DNA of 64,000 nt from Minicystis rosea (GCA_001931535.1 CP016211.1:2818501-2882500), one strand, 5' to 3'; shown: positions 50,701-60,187, numbered from the stretch's first letter. Notes: generated by a model from the sequence alone, not told the origin. Numbers and translations are program-made.

Positions 50701-51753
50701 ATGCGGCTCGCGGCCAGCGTGATTCTTCTGTTCGGGTGCGGGCCGGCGGCTGCCATTCCGGCGCCGCCGCCCCCATCCGTCTCCTCGTCACCTGCAACGC
50801 CGCCTCCGGCGCCCGAGGGCGTCGCATCGGCAACGCCGTCCGCGGTGCCGGAAGCGCCGCCGCCTGCGCCCGCTCCACAGCCGCCGCCGTTTCCGCCGCC
50901 GGCCTTCGCACCGCCCGTGGAGCGGACCGCGAAGCCGGGGGATGGAACGTGGGCGCCGCTCGTGGAGGGTGCGACCGGTGAGCCGGCGCTGCTCTACCGG
51001 AGCACGGTGCATCCCGATGCGAGGAAGCCGCAGATCTACGTGGCGCTCGTCGCCATCGATCTTTCGCGCGTCGCCATCCATCTCGTCGCGGGCACGCATG
51101 AGCCGCTGAGCACCACGGTGCCCGCCGAGCGCCGCCCGGGCCTCGTGCCCGCGAATGATCTGAGCGCGCTGATCGCCGTCTTCAACGGCGGCTTCATGGC
51201 TCGTCATGGAAGCTGGGGCATGATGATCGGCGGCGACGTCTTCCTTCCTCCGCAGGAAGAAGGCTGCACCATCGCGCTCTTTCCCGATGGCCGCGTGGGC
51301 ATCGGCACGCATTCGACGATCGCGCCGAAGCTCGGCGACGTCGTCGCGTATCGACAAACGCCGCCTTGTCTCCTCGAGCACGGCGAGACGCAGCCGGCGC
51401 TCCTCGGCAGCGAAAAGCCGCGCCGTTGGGGCATGTCGGAGACGGGCGGCGTCGACATCCGGCGCTCTGCGCTCGGCCTCGCGCCCGGCGGTCGCACGCT
51501 GATCTACGGCCTCGGTGAATCGATCACGCCGCGCCAGATGGCCGAGGCCATGCGCGCGGCCGGCGCGGTCGACGCGGCGCAGATCGACGTGAACTGGTCG
51601 TACACGCGCTTCCTGCTCTACGGAAAGCCCGCGGCGCCCGGCGCGCCGCCGGAGGTCACGGCCACGCTGATCCCGAAGATCAAGCACGGCGCTCGGCAAT
51701 ACGTCGCCAAGCCCGCCGATCGCGACTTCTTCTACCTCACGCGCAAGCCTTAG
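50701..51753 (+). CDS. Phosphodiester glycosidase (NAGPA)-like lipoprotein
   Basis: 350 residues. Signal peptide LAASVILLFGC (lipobox Cys about 13) and a Pro/Ala/Ser linker of about 60 residues. The catalytic-type domain has YRSTVHPD, VAIDLSRVAIHLVAGTHEP (about 117-135), VFNGGFM (about 159-165), and GLGESITPRQMAEAM, which resemble NAGPA/DUF2233 enzymes that cleave phosphodiester bonds to sugars. ATG chosen at the signal peptide; GTG 50695 also possible. Only 32 bp after the DksA stop. Confidence 0.75.
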   Translation: MRLAASVILLFGCGPAAAIPAPPPPSVSSSPATPPPAPEGVASATPSAVPEAPPPAPAPQPPPFPPPAFAPPVERTAKPGDGTWAPLVEGATGEPALLYRSTVHPDARKPQIYVALVAIDLSRVAIHLVAGTHEPLSTTVPAERRPGLVPANDLSALIAVFNGGFMARHGSWGMMIGGDVFLPPQEEGCTIALFPDGRVGIGTHSTIAPKLGDVVAYRQTPPCLLEHGETQPALLGSEKPRRWGMSETGGVDIRRSALGLAPGGRTLIYGLGESITPRQMAEAMRAAGAVDAAQIDVNWSYTRFLLYGKPAAPGAPPEVTATLIPKIKHGARQYVAKPADRDFFYLTRKP

Positions 51754-51824
51754 AGCGGCTCGAGAAGGCGCAGCGTGGGGCCCGCGCGGCGTGGCCCGCA
51801 GGAGGATCCTCGAAGCGCTCTCGG

Positions 51825-51839
51825 CCCGTGCTTCACGGG
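51825..51839. terminator. Small hairpin before the histidine kinase stop
   Basis: CCCGTG CTT CACGGG, a 6-bp stem with a 3-base loop, between convergent stops at 51753 and 51844. Confidence 0.35.
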
Positions 51840-51843
51840 AAGC

Positions 51844-53241
51844 TCAAACCTGCTTCTGCAAGCTCACGACGGGGCCCTCGATCGAGGCTTCGAGGCCGCG
51901 CGGCTCGACGCGGCGGAGGGCGAACGACCAGCCCGCGCGCTCGCAGGCTTCGGTGACGATCGCGAGCCCGAGCCCCGAGCCCCGAGGATCGCGACGGCGG
52001 GCTTCGTCGCTTCGGAACGTCCGCTCGCCGAGGCGCGGCAAGGTCGTCTCCGGGACGCCGGGGCCGTCGTCGAGGACGCGCACCGAGAAGCCGCGCGGCG
52101 TCGTCTCGAGCACGATCGACAGGTGCTCGCCGCTCGCGCCGTGCAGCAGCGCGTTGTCGGCGAGGTTCGTGAGCGCCTGCTCCGCGAGCGTCTCGTCGGC
52201 GCGCACCAGGACGGGATGGCGGGGGACCGCGACCGCGAGCTCGATGCCCGTGCGGCGCGCGAGCACCCGCGCACGCTCCACCACGCGCGCGATCACGTTG
52301 CGCAAATCGAAGCGAGCCTCCGCGCCGGGCGCAGCCGATCCGTCGCGGAGGCGCGCGGCGATCGCGAGGTTCTCGAAGAGGTTGCGCAGGTAGACGACAT
52401 CCCCGGTGAGCCGCCGGATCGCATCGGTGGCCTCGGGATCGCGCGTGCGCATGGCCAGCTCGTCGACCGAGAGATGGATCGACGAGAGCGGCGTCTTCAC
52501 GTCGTGCGCGACGTCGGCGAGGAAGCGCTCCATCGCGTGCCGCCGCTCCAGGAGCTCGGCGATGTGCGCGCCGACGCGCGCGATCGACCGCTCCATCGCG
52601 TCCTCGATCTCGCCGAGATCGCGCAGCTCCGACGGCGGGCGCGGCGCGTCGGGCCCATGACCGCGCCCTGCGGCGTCGAGGCGCACGGCCACCTTCCGCA
52701 ACCCTTCGATGCGTCGCGCGAGGGGACGAATGGCGAGCCACGCGAGCAGACCGAGCGTCGAGGCCAGCACGAGGCCGATCGAGAGCGCGGCCTCTCCGAG
52801 GAACGTGCGGCGCGCCCTCGGATCCTGAGGCCAGCGGGCCAGGAGAACGTGGCAAGGGCTCGCCGGATCGGGATCACCGGGCAGGAGCATGTGTCCTCCA
52901 AAGGGCCCGGCGAAGTCGAGATCGAGCGGGTAACGCATGCCCGCGGCGCGGCGCCGTCGAAGGACGTCGGGCACGCTCGGCGCCGCCGAGTTGCGCGCGC
53001 GCAGCGTCCCGTCGTACGCGTGGATCTCGAGCCCGTCGTCGAAGCGCGCCGCGAAGGCGGAGGGATGCGAGGCGCACGCGTGGAGATCGAGGCCGCGCGC
53101 GCGATCGAGCACCTCGCCCGCGCGCTCACCGACCCAAGGCCCGGAGCGCGCCGCGACGAGCATCATGCTGGCGACCCCGATCGCCGCACACGCGAGCGTG
53201 AGCAACACGAGGCGGGGAGCCATGGATCCGCGGCGGCTCAC
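51844..53241 (-). CDS. Sensor histidine kinase
   Basis: 465 residues. Two membrane segments (about 6-28 and 158-180) enclose a periplasmic sensor of about 130 residues. HAMP-like linker with RIEGLRKVAVRL (about 187), then H-box FLADVAHDVKTPLSSIH (His about 260), N-box LTNLADNALLHG (about 361), G-box DDGPGVPE and GSGLGLAIV (about 424). Its GTG overlaps the regulator stop as GTGA, so the two genes are translationally coupled. Signal unknown. Confidence 0.92.
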   Translation of the reverse strand: MSRRGSMAPRLVLLTLACAAIGVASMMLVAARSGPWVGERAGEVLDRARGLDLHACASHPSAFAARFDDGLEIHAYDGTLRARNSAAPSVPDVLRRRRAAGMRYPLDLDFAGPFGGHMLLPGDPDPASPCHVLLARWPQDPRARRTFLGEAALSIGLVLASTLGLLAWLAIRPLARRIEGLRKVAVRLDAAGRGHGPDAPRPPSELRDLGEIEDAMERSIARVGAHIAELLERRHAMERFLADVAHDVKTPLSSIHLSVDELAMRTRDPEATDAIRRLTGDVVYLRNLFENLAIAARLRDGSAAPGAEARFDLRNVIARVVERARVLARRTGIELAVAVPRHPVLVRADETLAEQALTNLADNALLHGASGEHLSIVLETTPRGFSVRVLDDGPGVPETTLPRLGERTFRSDEARRRDPRGSGLGLAIVTEACERAGWSFALRRVEPRGLEASIEGPVVSLQKQV

Positions 53242-53915
53242 GCGTCCTCCTCGGCGAGGCGATAGCCGATACCCCACACCGTGCGGAGGTAGCGGCCCGC
53301 CGGCCCGAGCTTGCGGCGCAGATGCGCGACGTGCGAGTCCACGGTGCGGCCCCGCGGATCGACGCCCGCGCCGAGGACGTCGTCGGCGAGCGTCGCGCGC
53401 GTCACGGCGGCGCCGTTCGCGGACGTGAGCGCGCACAGGAGATCGACCTCCGTCTTCGTGAGCTCGATCGCGCGGCCTTCCACGCTCACGACGCGCCGCG
53501 CGGGATCGATCGCGAGCGTCCCGATCGTGGCGGGCGCGTCGCGCGCGACCGGACGCGCGAGCCGCCGCCGCACGCGCGCGAGCAGCTCCTCCGTCCAGAA
53601 GGGCTTCGGGACGAAGTCGTCGGCACCCAGCTCGAAGACGCGCAGCCGCGCCTCGAGCTCCGAGGACGCGCTCACCACCAGCACGCTCGCGTGCCCGCGG
53701 TGGCGCAGCGCCTCGAGGATCTCGAAGCCGTGCACCTCCGGCAGGCGCAGATCGAGGATCACGAGATCGAAGCGCGAGGCGTGCACGGTGGCGAGCGCGC
53801 GATCACCGCGAACCTCGAGCTCGACGTCGTGGCCTTCTGCGCGGAGCGCGCGCACGATCGAAGCAGCGGTCGGCGCGTCGTCTTCGACGACGAGGATGCG
53901 AGGGATGGGGTTCAT
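53238..53915 (-). CDS. OmpR-family response regulator
   Basis: 225 residues. Receiver domain with VVEDDAP (9-15), phospho-acceptor Asp in LVILDLRLPEV (about 53) and Lys in VPKPFW (about 104). C-terminal winged helix with the DNA-contact loop RGRTVDSHVAHLRRKLG (about 193-209). It is the upstream gene of the two-component pair. ATG at 53915 is supported by the clean receiver start MNPIPRILVVEDD. Confidence 0.93.
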   Translation of the reverse strand: MNPIPRILVVEDDAPTAASIVRALRAEGHDVELEVRGDRALATVHASRFDLVILDLRLPEVHGFEILEALRHRGHASVLVVSASSELEARLRVFELGADDFVPKPFWTEELLARVRRRLARPVARDAPATIGTLAIDPARRVVSVEGRAIELTKTEVDLLCALTSANGAAVTRATLADDVLGAGVDPRGRTVDSHVAHLRRKLGPAGRYLRTVWGIGYRLAEEDA

Positions 53916-54097
53916 CTCGATGTCCCGAGGGCGCGAAGAGACGCCGCCCCAGCGATAGCCGACGAAGATCGACTCGTCGACGCGAGTGTGTGGACGCGCT
54001 GTGGACGCGCGCGCGGTCGCCGTGGCGACGGGCACGTGTGCTCGACAGAGTCTCGCTCGCGCCGCGCTCGCTTTCGAGCGCGCCGCGAGGAGGTGTC

Positions 54098-55210
54098 ATG
54101 TCGTCACGCCGTTTGGGGGCTCACCTGATGTTGCTCGCGTCCACCGTTCTCATGGCCTGCTCCAGCGCCGAATCGGGAGGCACGGGATCCACCGCCGGCA
54201 GCGGCGGAGGAGGCGGCGCTGCGCCGGCCCTGCCGATCGAGGCCCCCAAGGAGCGATGGACCTGGGTTCCCTTCGCGGACGCCTTCTGCGCCAACGGAGA
54301 GAGCACGGGCCTCGCCGTCAACCTCACCGACAGGAGCAAGCGCGTCGTCTTCTACCTGGAGGGCGGCGGCGCCTGCTGGGACGAGAGCACCTGCTACACG
54401 CTCAAGGCCAGCTCCCACATCGAATCGGGCTACGGGCAGGCCGAGTTCGACGCCGACTTCGATCCCGAGGCGCCCAAGGTCGAGACCGCGAAGATCTTCG
54501 ATCGGAGCGACGCGGCGAACCCGTTCAAGGACATGAGCTTCGTCTACGTCCCGTACTGCACCGGCGATTTGCACGGCGGCGACAGCGTCGCGACCTACGG
54601 CGACCACACGACCAGGCACGCAGGCGGCGCCAACGTGGTCGCGTATCTGCGGCGGATCGTGCCCACCTTCCCGGACGCCGAGCGCGTCTTCTTCATCGGC
54701 GCCAGCGCCGGCGCCTACGGCGTGACCTTCAACGCGTGGCGCGTGCAGAAGGCCTTCGGCGACGTGCGCGTCGACGTCATCGACGACTCCGGCCCTCCGC
54801 TCGATCCGCCGTACTTCGCCAAGACGCTCTCCGACACCTGGCGCAAGCAGTGGAACCTGAACGCGTCCCTGCCGCCGGACTGCGCCGCGTGCAAGGAGAC
54901 CTTCGGCGCCTTGTACGACTACTACGGGAAGACCTTCACCACGCAGCGCCGCGCGCTCCTCTCGTACACCACCGACTGGATCCTCCCCATCTACTTCGGA
55001 TTCGAGGAAGCTCAGTTTCCCACCATCATCGACGAGATCGCCGAGAAGCGCGTCGATCCCTATCCCGCCGCACACTACTTCTTCGCCGACGGCAAAGGGC
55101 ACGTGCTCCTCACCGCGGACACGCTCCCGAGCACCAACGGCATCGCCCTGCAGACCTGGCTCGGACAGATGGTGAACGACGACCCCGCCTGGACCAGCGT
55201 CCATCCCTAG
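54098..55210 (+). CDS. Pectinacetylesterase-family lipoprotein
   Basis: 370 residues. GAGGAGGTGTC precedes the ATG. Lipobox VLMAC (Cys about 21), Gly/Ser linker, then the alpha/beta hydrolase: YLEGGGACWD (about 89-98), the CTGDLHGGD motif (about 154) and GASAGAYG (about 203, catalytic Ser). The family removes acetyl groups from pectin or related polymers; in bacteria the substrate may be other acetylated glycans. Divergent from the OmpR regulator at 53915 and possibly controlled by it. Confidence 0.85.
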   Translation: MSSRRLGAHLMLLASTVLMACSSAESGGTGSTAGSGGGGGAAPALPIEAPKERWTWVPFADAFCANGESTGLAVNLTDRSKRVVFYLEGGGACWDESTCYTLKASSHIESGYGQAEFDADFDPEAPKVETAKIFDRSDAANPFKDMSFVYVPYCTGDLHGGDSVATYGDHTTRHAGGANVVAYLRRIVPTFPDAERVFFIGASAGAYGVTFNAWRVQKAFGDVRVDVIDDSGPPLDPPYFAKTLSDTWRKQWNLNASLPPDCAACKETFGALYDYYGKTFTTQRRALLSYTTDWILPIYFGFEEAQFPTIIDEIAEKRVDPYPAAHYFFADGKGHVLLTADTLPSTNGIALQTWLGQMVNDDPAWTSVHP

Positions 55211-55214
55211 CTAC

Positions 55215-55238
55215 GGGCTCCGCGTGAACGATGAGCCC
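55215..55238. terminator. Weak hairpin between convergent genes
   Basis: GGGCTC and GAGCCC, 6-bp arms with a 12-base loop, just after the stop at 55210. Confidence 0.3.
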
Positions 55239-55276
55239 ACGACGAGCTCGTCCTTCCGCGCAGCGCCGGAACGCAC

Positions 55277-56950
55277 TCAATCCTCGGCGCCGTAGTCGTG
55301 CTCGCCGCGCTCGCCGCGGGCCGCGCGATCACGCTCGCGGGCGCGGAGCTCGACGCGGCGGATCTTGCCCGAGATGGTCTTCGGCAGATCGGTGAGCTCG
55401 ACGCGGCGCACGCGTTTGTACGGCGCGAGCTTCTCTTTGGCGAAGGCCAGGATCTCGCGCGCGATGGCCGCGCTCTTGGCGATGCCCGGCGCCAGCACCA
55501 CGAACGCCTTGGGCACCGAGAGGCGCACCGGATCCGGGCTCGGCACCACCGCGACCTCGGCCACCGCGGGGTGCTCGAGGAGAACGCTCTCCAGCTCGAA
55601 GGGGCTGATGCGGTAGTCCGAGCTCTTGAACACGTCGTCGCCGCGCCCGACGTAGTGGAAGTAGCCGTCCGCGTCGCGCGCGGCCTCGTCGCCGGTGCGG
55701 TAGTAGCCGCCCGCGGTCACCGCGGCCGTGCGCTCGTCGTCGTCGAGGTACCCGACCATCAGCCCGATCGGCCTCCGCGCGAGCCGGAGCGCGATCTCGC
55801 CTTCGTTCGCTTCGCGCCCTTCGGCATCGATCAACGTGACCTCATAGCCTGGGAGTGGGCGCCCCATCGATCCGAGGCGCACCTCCTGCCCGGGCGTGTT
55901 TCCGACCTGCGCCGTGGTCTCCGTCTGACCGTAGCCGTCGCGGATGGTGATGCCCCACGCGGCGCGCACGCGCTCGATCACCTCGGGGTTGAGCGGCTCG
56001 CCGGCGCTCGTGAGATCGTGCAAGGCCGCGGGCTTCGTCCCGAGGTCGGCCTGGATGAGCATGCGCCACACCGTCGGCGGCGCGCAGAGCGTGCTCACCG
56101 CAGCGCGGTGGAGGACGTCGAGCGAGCGGCGCGCATCGAAGCGCGCGTAGTTGTGCACGAGCACCGTCGCGCCTGCGTTCCACGGCGCGAAGAAGCTCGA
56201 CCAAGCGTGCTTGGCCCAGCCCGGCGAGCTGATGTTCTGGTGCGTGTCGCCTTCCTTCACGCCGATCCAGTACATCGTCGAGAGGTGCCCCACGGGGTAG
56301 CTCTGGTGCGTGTGGAGCACGAGCTTCGGCTTCGCGGTGGTCCCCGACGTGAAGTAGAGGAGCAGCGGATCGTCGCGCCGCGTGGGTCCATCCGGCGTGA
56401 AGCCGAGCGGGGCTCGATCGGCCTCGGTCAGCGAGGTCCACCCCGCGGGCGCATCACCGGCACAAAGCCGCGTGAAGGGCTCGTCGACGGCGGCGAGCTT
56501 CTCCGCGCCGGCCGCGTCCGTGATCACGTGGCGTACGCGGCCGCGCGCGAGGCGATCGCGCAGATCGTCGACCGTGAGCTGCGTCGTGCTGGGGATGACG
56601 ACCGCGCCCAGCTTGATGGCGGCGAGCATCACCCGCCACAACGCGAGCACGTTGGGCAGCATGAGCAGGATGCGATCACCGCGCGCGACGCCTTGGGCGC
56701 GCAGGTAGCCGGCGAGCTGCGACGATCGCTCCGACAGCTCGGCGAAGCTCGTGTGCTCGGCGTGGAGATCTTCGTTGACGATCGTCAGCGCCGGCCGATG
56801 GTTGTTCGCCGCGAAGACGTCGAACCAATCGAGCGCCCAGTTGAACTCGGGCAGGTCGGGCCAGGCGAACCCGGCGTGCGCCGCGTCGTAGTCCTCACGG
56901 TGCGCGAGAAGGAAATCGCGGGCGCGAAGGAAGGTCGCCGTAGCGTTCAT
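55277..56950 (-). CDS. AMP-dependent acyl-CoA synthetase, medium-chain type
   Basis: 557 residues. AMP-binding motifs: YFTSGTTAKPKLVLHTH (about 207, P-loop), YGQTETT (about 345), YRTGDEAARDADGY (about 413) and PKTISGKIRRVE (about 520, catalytic Lys). The TMYWIGVKEGDTHQNISSPGWAKHAWS segment (split at about 232-258) resembles ACSM/AcsM medium-chain fatty or aromatic-acid CoA ligases. It is divergent from the steroid reductase homologue with only 27 bp between the start codons, so the two share a regulatory region. Confidence 0.9.
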   Translation of the reverse strand: MNATATFLRARDFLLAHREDYDAAHAGFAWPDLPEFNWALDWFDVFAANNHRPALTIVNEDLHAEHTSFAELSERSSQLAGYLRAQGVARGDRILLMLPNVLALWRVMLAAIKLGAVVIPSTTQLTVDDLRDRLARGRVRHVITDAAGAEKLAAVDEPFTRLCAGDAPAGWTSLTEADRAPLGFTPDGPTRRDDPLLLYFTSGTTAKPKLVLHTHQSYPVGHLSTMYWIGVKEGDTHQNISSPGWAKHAWSSFFAPWNAGATVLVHNYARFDARRSLDVLHRAAVSTLCAPPTVWRMLIQADLGTKPAALHDLTSAGEPLNPEVIERVRAAWGITIRDGYGQTETTAQVGNTPGQEVRLGSMGRPLPGYEVTLIDAEGREANEGEIALRLARRPIGLMVGYLDDDERTAAVTAGGYYRTGDEAARDADGYFHYVGRGDDVFKSSDYRISPFELESVLLEHPAVAEVAVVPSPDPVRLSVPKAFVVLAPGIAKSAAIAREILAFAKEKLAPYKRVRRVELTDLPKTISGKIRRVELRARERDRAARGERGEHDYGAED

Positions 56951-56959
56951 ACGCCGCTG

Positions 56960-56967
56960 AGTATACT
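56960..56967. promoter_or_regulatory. Palindromic AGTATACT in the divergent promoter
   Basis: The only sequence between the start codons at 56950 and 56978 that looks like a -10 element is AGTATACT, an exact palindrome giving TATACT in both directions. Expected -35 boxes would lie in the coding regions. Confidence 0.4.
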
Positions 56968-56977
56968 CGCCGCGCTC

Positions 56978-57745
56978 ATGACCGAAGACGTGGTGTACTG
57001 GTGGTTGATCCGCGGCTTCCTCGCGCTGGCGATCGTCACGTTCCCGGCCTTGTTCTTCTTCGCCGCGCCCTACGGCCGGCACGCGGAGGCGAGCCGGCTT
57101 CCAACGATCAACGCGAGGCTCGGCTGGCTGCTGATGGAGGCGCCCTCGGCGCTGGTGCCGTTCTTCTGCTTCCTCGTCGGGGATCATCGCAGCGATCCCG
57201 CGCGCCTCGCGCTGCTCTTCTTGTGGGAGCTGCACTACGTGCACCGCGCCTTCGTCTTCCCGTTCCGCCTCAAGAAGGGCGCGCGCCCCATGGCCATCTC
57301 GGTCCCTGCCGCGGCCTTCTTCTTCACGTCCGTGAACGGCTACCTCAACGGCCGCTGGCTCTTTCACTTCGCGCCGGCCGACGCGTATGGAGCCGCGTGG
57401 CTCCTCGATCCGCGCTTCGTCGTGGGCGCGGTGATGTTCCTCGCCGGGTACGCGGTGAACCAGCAGGCCGACAAGATCCTCCTCGACCTGCGCAAGCCCG
57501 GCGAGACGGGCTACAAGATCCCGCGCGGCGGCCTCTACCGCTTCGTCTCGTGCCCCAACTACCTCGGTGAGATCATCGAGTGGACGGGCTTCGCGATCGC
57601 ATCGTGGTCGCTCCCCGGCCTCGTGTTCGCGCTGTGGACGACGGCCAACCTGCTGCCGCGCGCCGTCGCGCACCACCGCTGGTACCGCGAGAAGTTCGCC
57701 GACTATCCGCCCGAGCGACGCGCGCTGATCCCGTTCCTGCTTTGA
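56978..57745 (+). CDS. Steroid 5-alpha-reductase-like (DUF1295) membrane protein
   Basis: 255 residues, about the length of SRD5A1 (259). Five to seven membrane segments. The C-terminal block YRFVSCPNYLGEIIEW (about 188-203) and HHRWYREKFADYPPERR, ending IPFLL, follows the conserved end of animal and plant 5-alpha-reductases (SRD5A1/DET2), with the NYxGExxEW NADPH site. GYxIPRGGLYR also matches. It would reduce a C4-C5 double bond in an enone steroid, or a polyprenol, using NADPH. Next to an acyl-CoA synthetase. Confidence 0.87.
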   Translation: MTEDVVYWWLIRGFLALAIVTFPALFFFAAPYGRHAEASRLPTINARLGWLLMEAPSALVPFFCFLVGDHRSDPARLALLFLWELHYVHRAFVFPFRLKKGARPMAISVPAAAFFFTSVNGYLNGRWLFHFAPADAYGAAWLLDPRFVVGAVMFLAGYAVNQQADKILLDLRKPGETGYKIPRGGLYRFVSCPNYLGEIIEWTGFAIASWSLPGLVFALWTTANLLPRAVAHHRWYREKFADYPPERRALIPFLL

Positions 57746-57847
57746 GGCGCCGAGCGGCCTTCACGCCGCGCCCTCGTCGAAGCCGTGGTGCTGGATAGTT
57801 CCACGGCTCGCTCTCGGAGACGCGACGGAGGTACCCTCGGTCGCATC

Positions 57848-59260
57848 GTGCGCCGTTGCGTCTCCGTTCTCGTCCTCGGCCTCGTGGGTTGCGGCAAGCC
57901 GGATCCTCCGCCGGTGCCGATCGACGCGGCAACCGCCGGGCTCCGCACGCCGCTCTACCAGAGCGGCTCGCGCTTGAAGGTGCGCTGGGCCGAGCCGGTC
58001 GACGGGGACGCTTCAGTCCGCGTGCCGATCGGCGTGTTCGACGCGAAGCTCGGTCGCGACTGCGTCCTCGAGCGCGATGACAAGCGCGCCGAGGCCTCCT
58101 GCATCCCGATCGCCGACGTGTATGCGGGCTCCGACGACATCGCCTTCCTCGACCACGACGAGACCGAGCCGGTGCTCCTCGCCGACGACGACGCGTGTGG
58201 CCGGGGCGCCGATCGCGAGCCCGATCATCGGCTCTGGGAGATCGCGCACCATCGCGACAAATCCCTCAATCGCTACGTGGCGGAGGAGGCGCGCATCGCC
58301 ACGCGCCCATGGATCGCCACCGGTGTCGGCTGCACCCCGAACTACGAGCGGCAGCGCGGCGCCCGCTGCGTGAAGCCGCTGCGCGAAGCGGACCTCGGCG
58401 ACGTCGTGAAGACCAAGGAGACACGCTTCGGCGATCCCTCGGGGGTCGTCGTCGCCGCCGGCAGCGATGGGTCCGTGCTTCCGCTGCCGCTCGGCGCGGA
58501 GTACGTCGACGCCGCGGACGACATCCGCTGCGAGGTCGACGCCGATGCCTGCGTCCCGCGCTGGCCCGACTATCTCGACGTCACGCCCACGATCGGCGCC
58601 GAGGTTCGAGCCCACAACTACAACGCGAGGAGCTCGACGAAGTGGGCACACAAGTACGGGGACAACGTCTGGGCTGCGCTCACACCGCGAACGCCGACCA
58701 AGACCGGCCGCTTCGAGAGCCGCAAGGTCCTCGCACTCTTGACCCCGGATCGAGCGCTGCGCTTCGCGCAATTCACCTTCGGTGAAGGGCGCATCGTGCT
58801 TCGCGGCAAGACGCTGCCCGATGGTCGCCGCGTCCCGATCGCGCTCCACGACACCGTCCTCCACAAGGACTGCGTGCCGGCGCAGATGGAGGACGGCCGC
58901 TTTCGCTGCACGGTGCAGCTCCCCAGCTCGTGCCAAGCGACGCGCGTCGGGGAAGGGGACGCGAAGACCGAAGCGATCAGCCCGAGCTCGTCGTTCTGCA
59001 ACACGCCGGAGACCTGCTGCCAAGGCGGCGTGTACTGGTTCCCGCGCACCCCGGCCCGCGGGCCGCGGCGCTTCGACATCGGTCCAGACCTCGAATATCA
59101 CCCGGCGATCCCGGGCCGCGCGGCGCGGTTCTCCGAGACGCCGCGGACGGCCGACCATGTCGAGCAATGGCAGCCGCAGGTGCGCAGGTTGGTCCACGAC
59201 AAGGTCGAGGACCTCGGCCCCGAGGTCTTCGCCGAGCTGCGCATCGTCCGGGATCCGTGA
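57848..59260 (+). CDS. Lipoprotein with internal duplication
   Basis: 470 residues from a GTG at 57848; a GTG at 57785 is in frame, but the signal peptide starts at the later codon. Lipobox GLVGC (Cys about 15). Two similar units of about 45 residues are visible: RVPIGVFDAKLGRDCVLE...RAEASCIP (about 58-88) and RVPIALHDTVLHKDCVPA...RFRCTVQ (about 327-358). A Cys-rich middle (CEVDADACVPRW) lies near 230. No catalytic motif is recognised. Surface protein of unknown role. Confidence 0.7.
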   Translation: MRRCVSVLVLGLVGCGKPDPPPVPIDAATAGLRTPLYQSGSRLKVRWAEPVDGDASVRVPIGVFDAKLGRDCVLERDDKRAEASCIPIADVYAGSDDIAFLDHDETEPVLLADDDACGRGADREPDHRLWEIAHHRDKSLNRYVAEEARIATRPWIATGVGCTPNYERQRGARCVKPLREADLGDVVKTKETRFGDPSGVVVAAGSDGSVLPLPLGAEYVDAADDIRCEVDADACVPRWPDYLDVTPTIGAEVRAHNYNARSSTKWAHKYGDNVWAALTPRTPTKTGRFESRKVLALLTPDRALRFAQFTFGEGRIVLRGKTLPDGRRVPIALHDTVLHKDCVPAQMEDGRFRCTVQLPSSCQATRVGEGDAKTEAISPSSSFCNTPETCCQGGVYWFPRTPARGPRRFDIGPDLEYHPAIPGRAARFSETPRTADHVEQWQPQVRRLVHDKVEDLGPEVFAELRIVRDP

Positions 59261-59314
59261 GAGCACGGCGCGCGGGCCGCTCCCGCGCAAGGCTTCGCAT
59301 GACGGGCGCGCGGC

Positions 59315-60187
59315 TCACGCCGGCGGCTTGAGCGCGCACGTGTTCTTCGGCGAGATCCACGCGAACACCTGGACCCAGAGCTGCTTGATCTCGGGGAGCG
59401 TCGACCACTCGGAGTCGAACTCGATCCACTCGTCGCCCCACACGAAGCCGTGGCCCTGGCCCATCTCGATCGCGTACCCGACGGTGACGTCGCCGGGGAG
59501 GAACGCGATGGGCGTGCGCGTGCTGCCGGAGCCGCCGAGATCGGCGACGGGGTAGCCGCCGGCGAACGTCACCGAGGTGAGCCCCGCGGTGATCGGGTGC
59601 GTCGCGAAGCTCGTCGCGGGGCCGTTGAGGAGCGACCCGCTGTACGCGACCTGGAGCGGCTCGAGCAGCGAGTTCGCGCGCCAGTCGTTGCTCGTGTTGT
59701 CGTTGTAGCCGGACATCGACGCCACGCCGCCGCCCGCTGAGACAAAGGCTCCGAGCACCGCGGCCTCCGCCGCCGTGTAGTCACGCGTCAGCCAATCGAG
59801 GATGACCACGTCGAAGGGCTGGAGCGTCGCCGCCGTGAGCGTCTCGTCGGGGCTCGTGTGGATGCGCTTCACGCTCGTGCCGCTCAGCTCGAGCCACTGC
59901 TGGAAGTTCGCCGACGCGTTCGCCCCCGGGTTGCCGAGGATCCCGATGTTGAGGTGCTTGCACTCGGAGGCGTCGTCCTCGGTGCCCGAATCGATGTCGA
60001 TGGTCACCCCACCGCCGGTGCCGCTCCCCGTGCTGGAGCTCGACCCACCATGCCCGCCGGTGCTGCTGCTGGTGGCGCTCGTCGCTCCACCGCCGCCGGT
60101 GCCGCCGGTGCTGCTGGAGCTACCGCACGCCGCGAGGACAGCCGAGGTGCCGAGCAAGGAGAGGGCAAGCCAACGAATGGACGTCAT
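59315..60187 (-). CDS. Lipoprotein with ThuA/GATase-like domain
   Basis: 290 residues. ATG at 60187; earlier codons in frame are not signal peptide. Lipobox VLAAC (Cys about 20), a 45-residue Gly/Ser/Thr linker, then an alpha/beta domain: LNIGILGNPG (about 79), DVVILDWLTRDYTAAEAAVLGAFVSAGGG (split at about 124-152) and AYSGSLL, similar to class I amidotransferase or ThuA-like folds. The Cys nucleophile is not present, so it may be structural. Linker style as in the other lipoproteins here. Confidence 0.75.
   Translation of the reverse strand: MTSIRWLALSLLGTSAVLAACGSSSSTGGTGGGGATSATSSSTGGHGGSSSSTGSGTGGGVTIDIDSGTEDDASECKHLNIGILGNPGANASANFQQWLELSGTSVKRIHTSPDETLTAATLQPFDVVILDWLTRDYTAAEAAVLGAFVSAGGGVASMSGYNDNTSNDWRANSLLEPLQVAYSGSLLNGPATSFATHPITAGLTSVTFAGGYPVADLGGSGSTRTPIAFLPGDVTVGYAIEMGQGHGFVWGDEWIEFDSEWSTLPEIKQLWVQVFAWISPKNTCALKPPA

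Noticed and set aside
55298..56977. N-terminal extension of the steroid-reductase frame
   Set aside because: The frame is open far upstream, but this part is opposite the acyl-CoA synthetase; the membrane protein starts at 56978.
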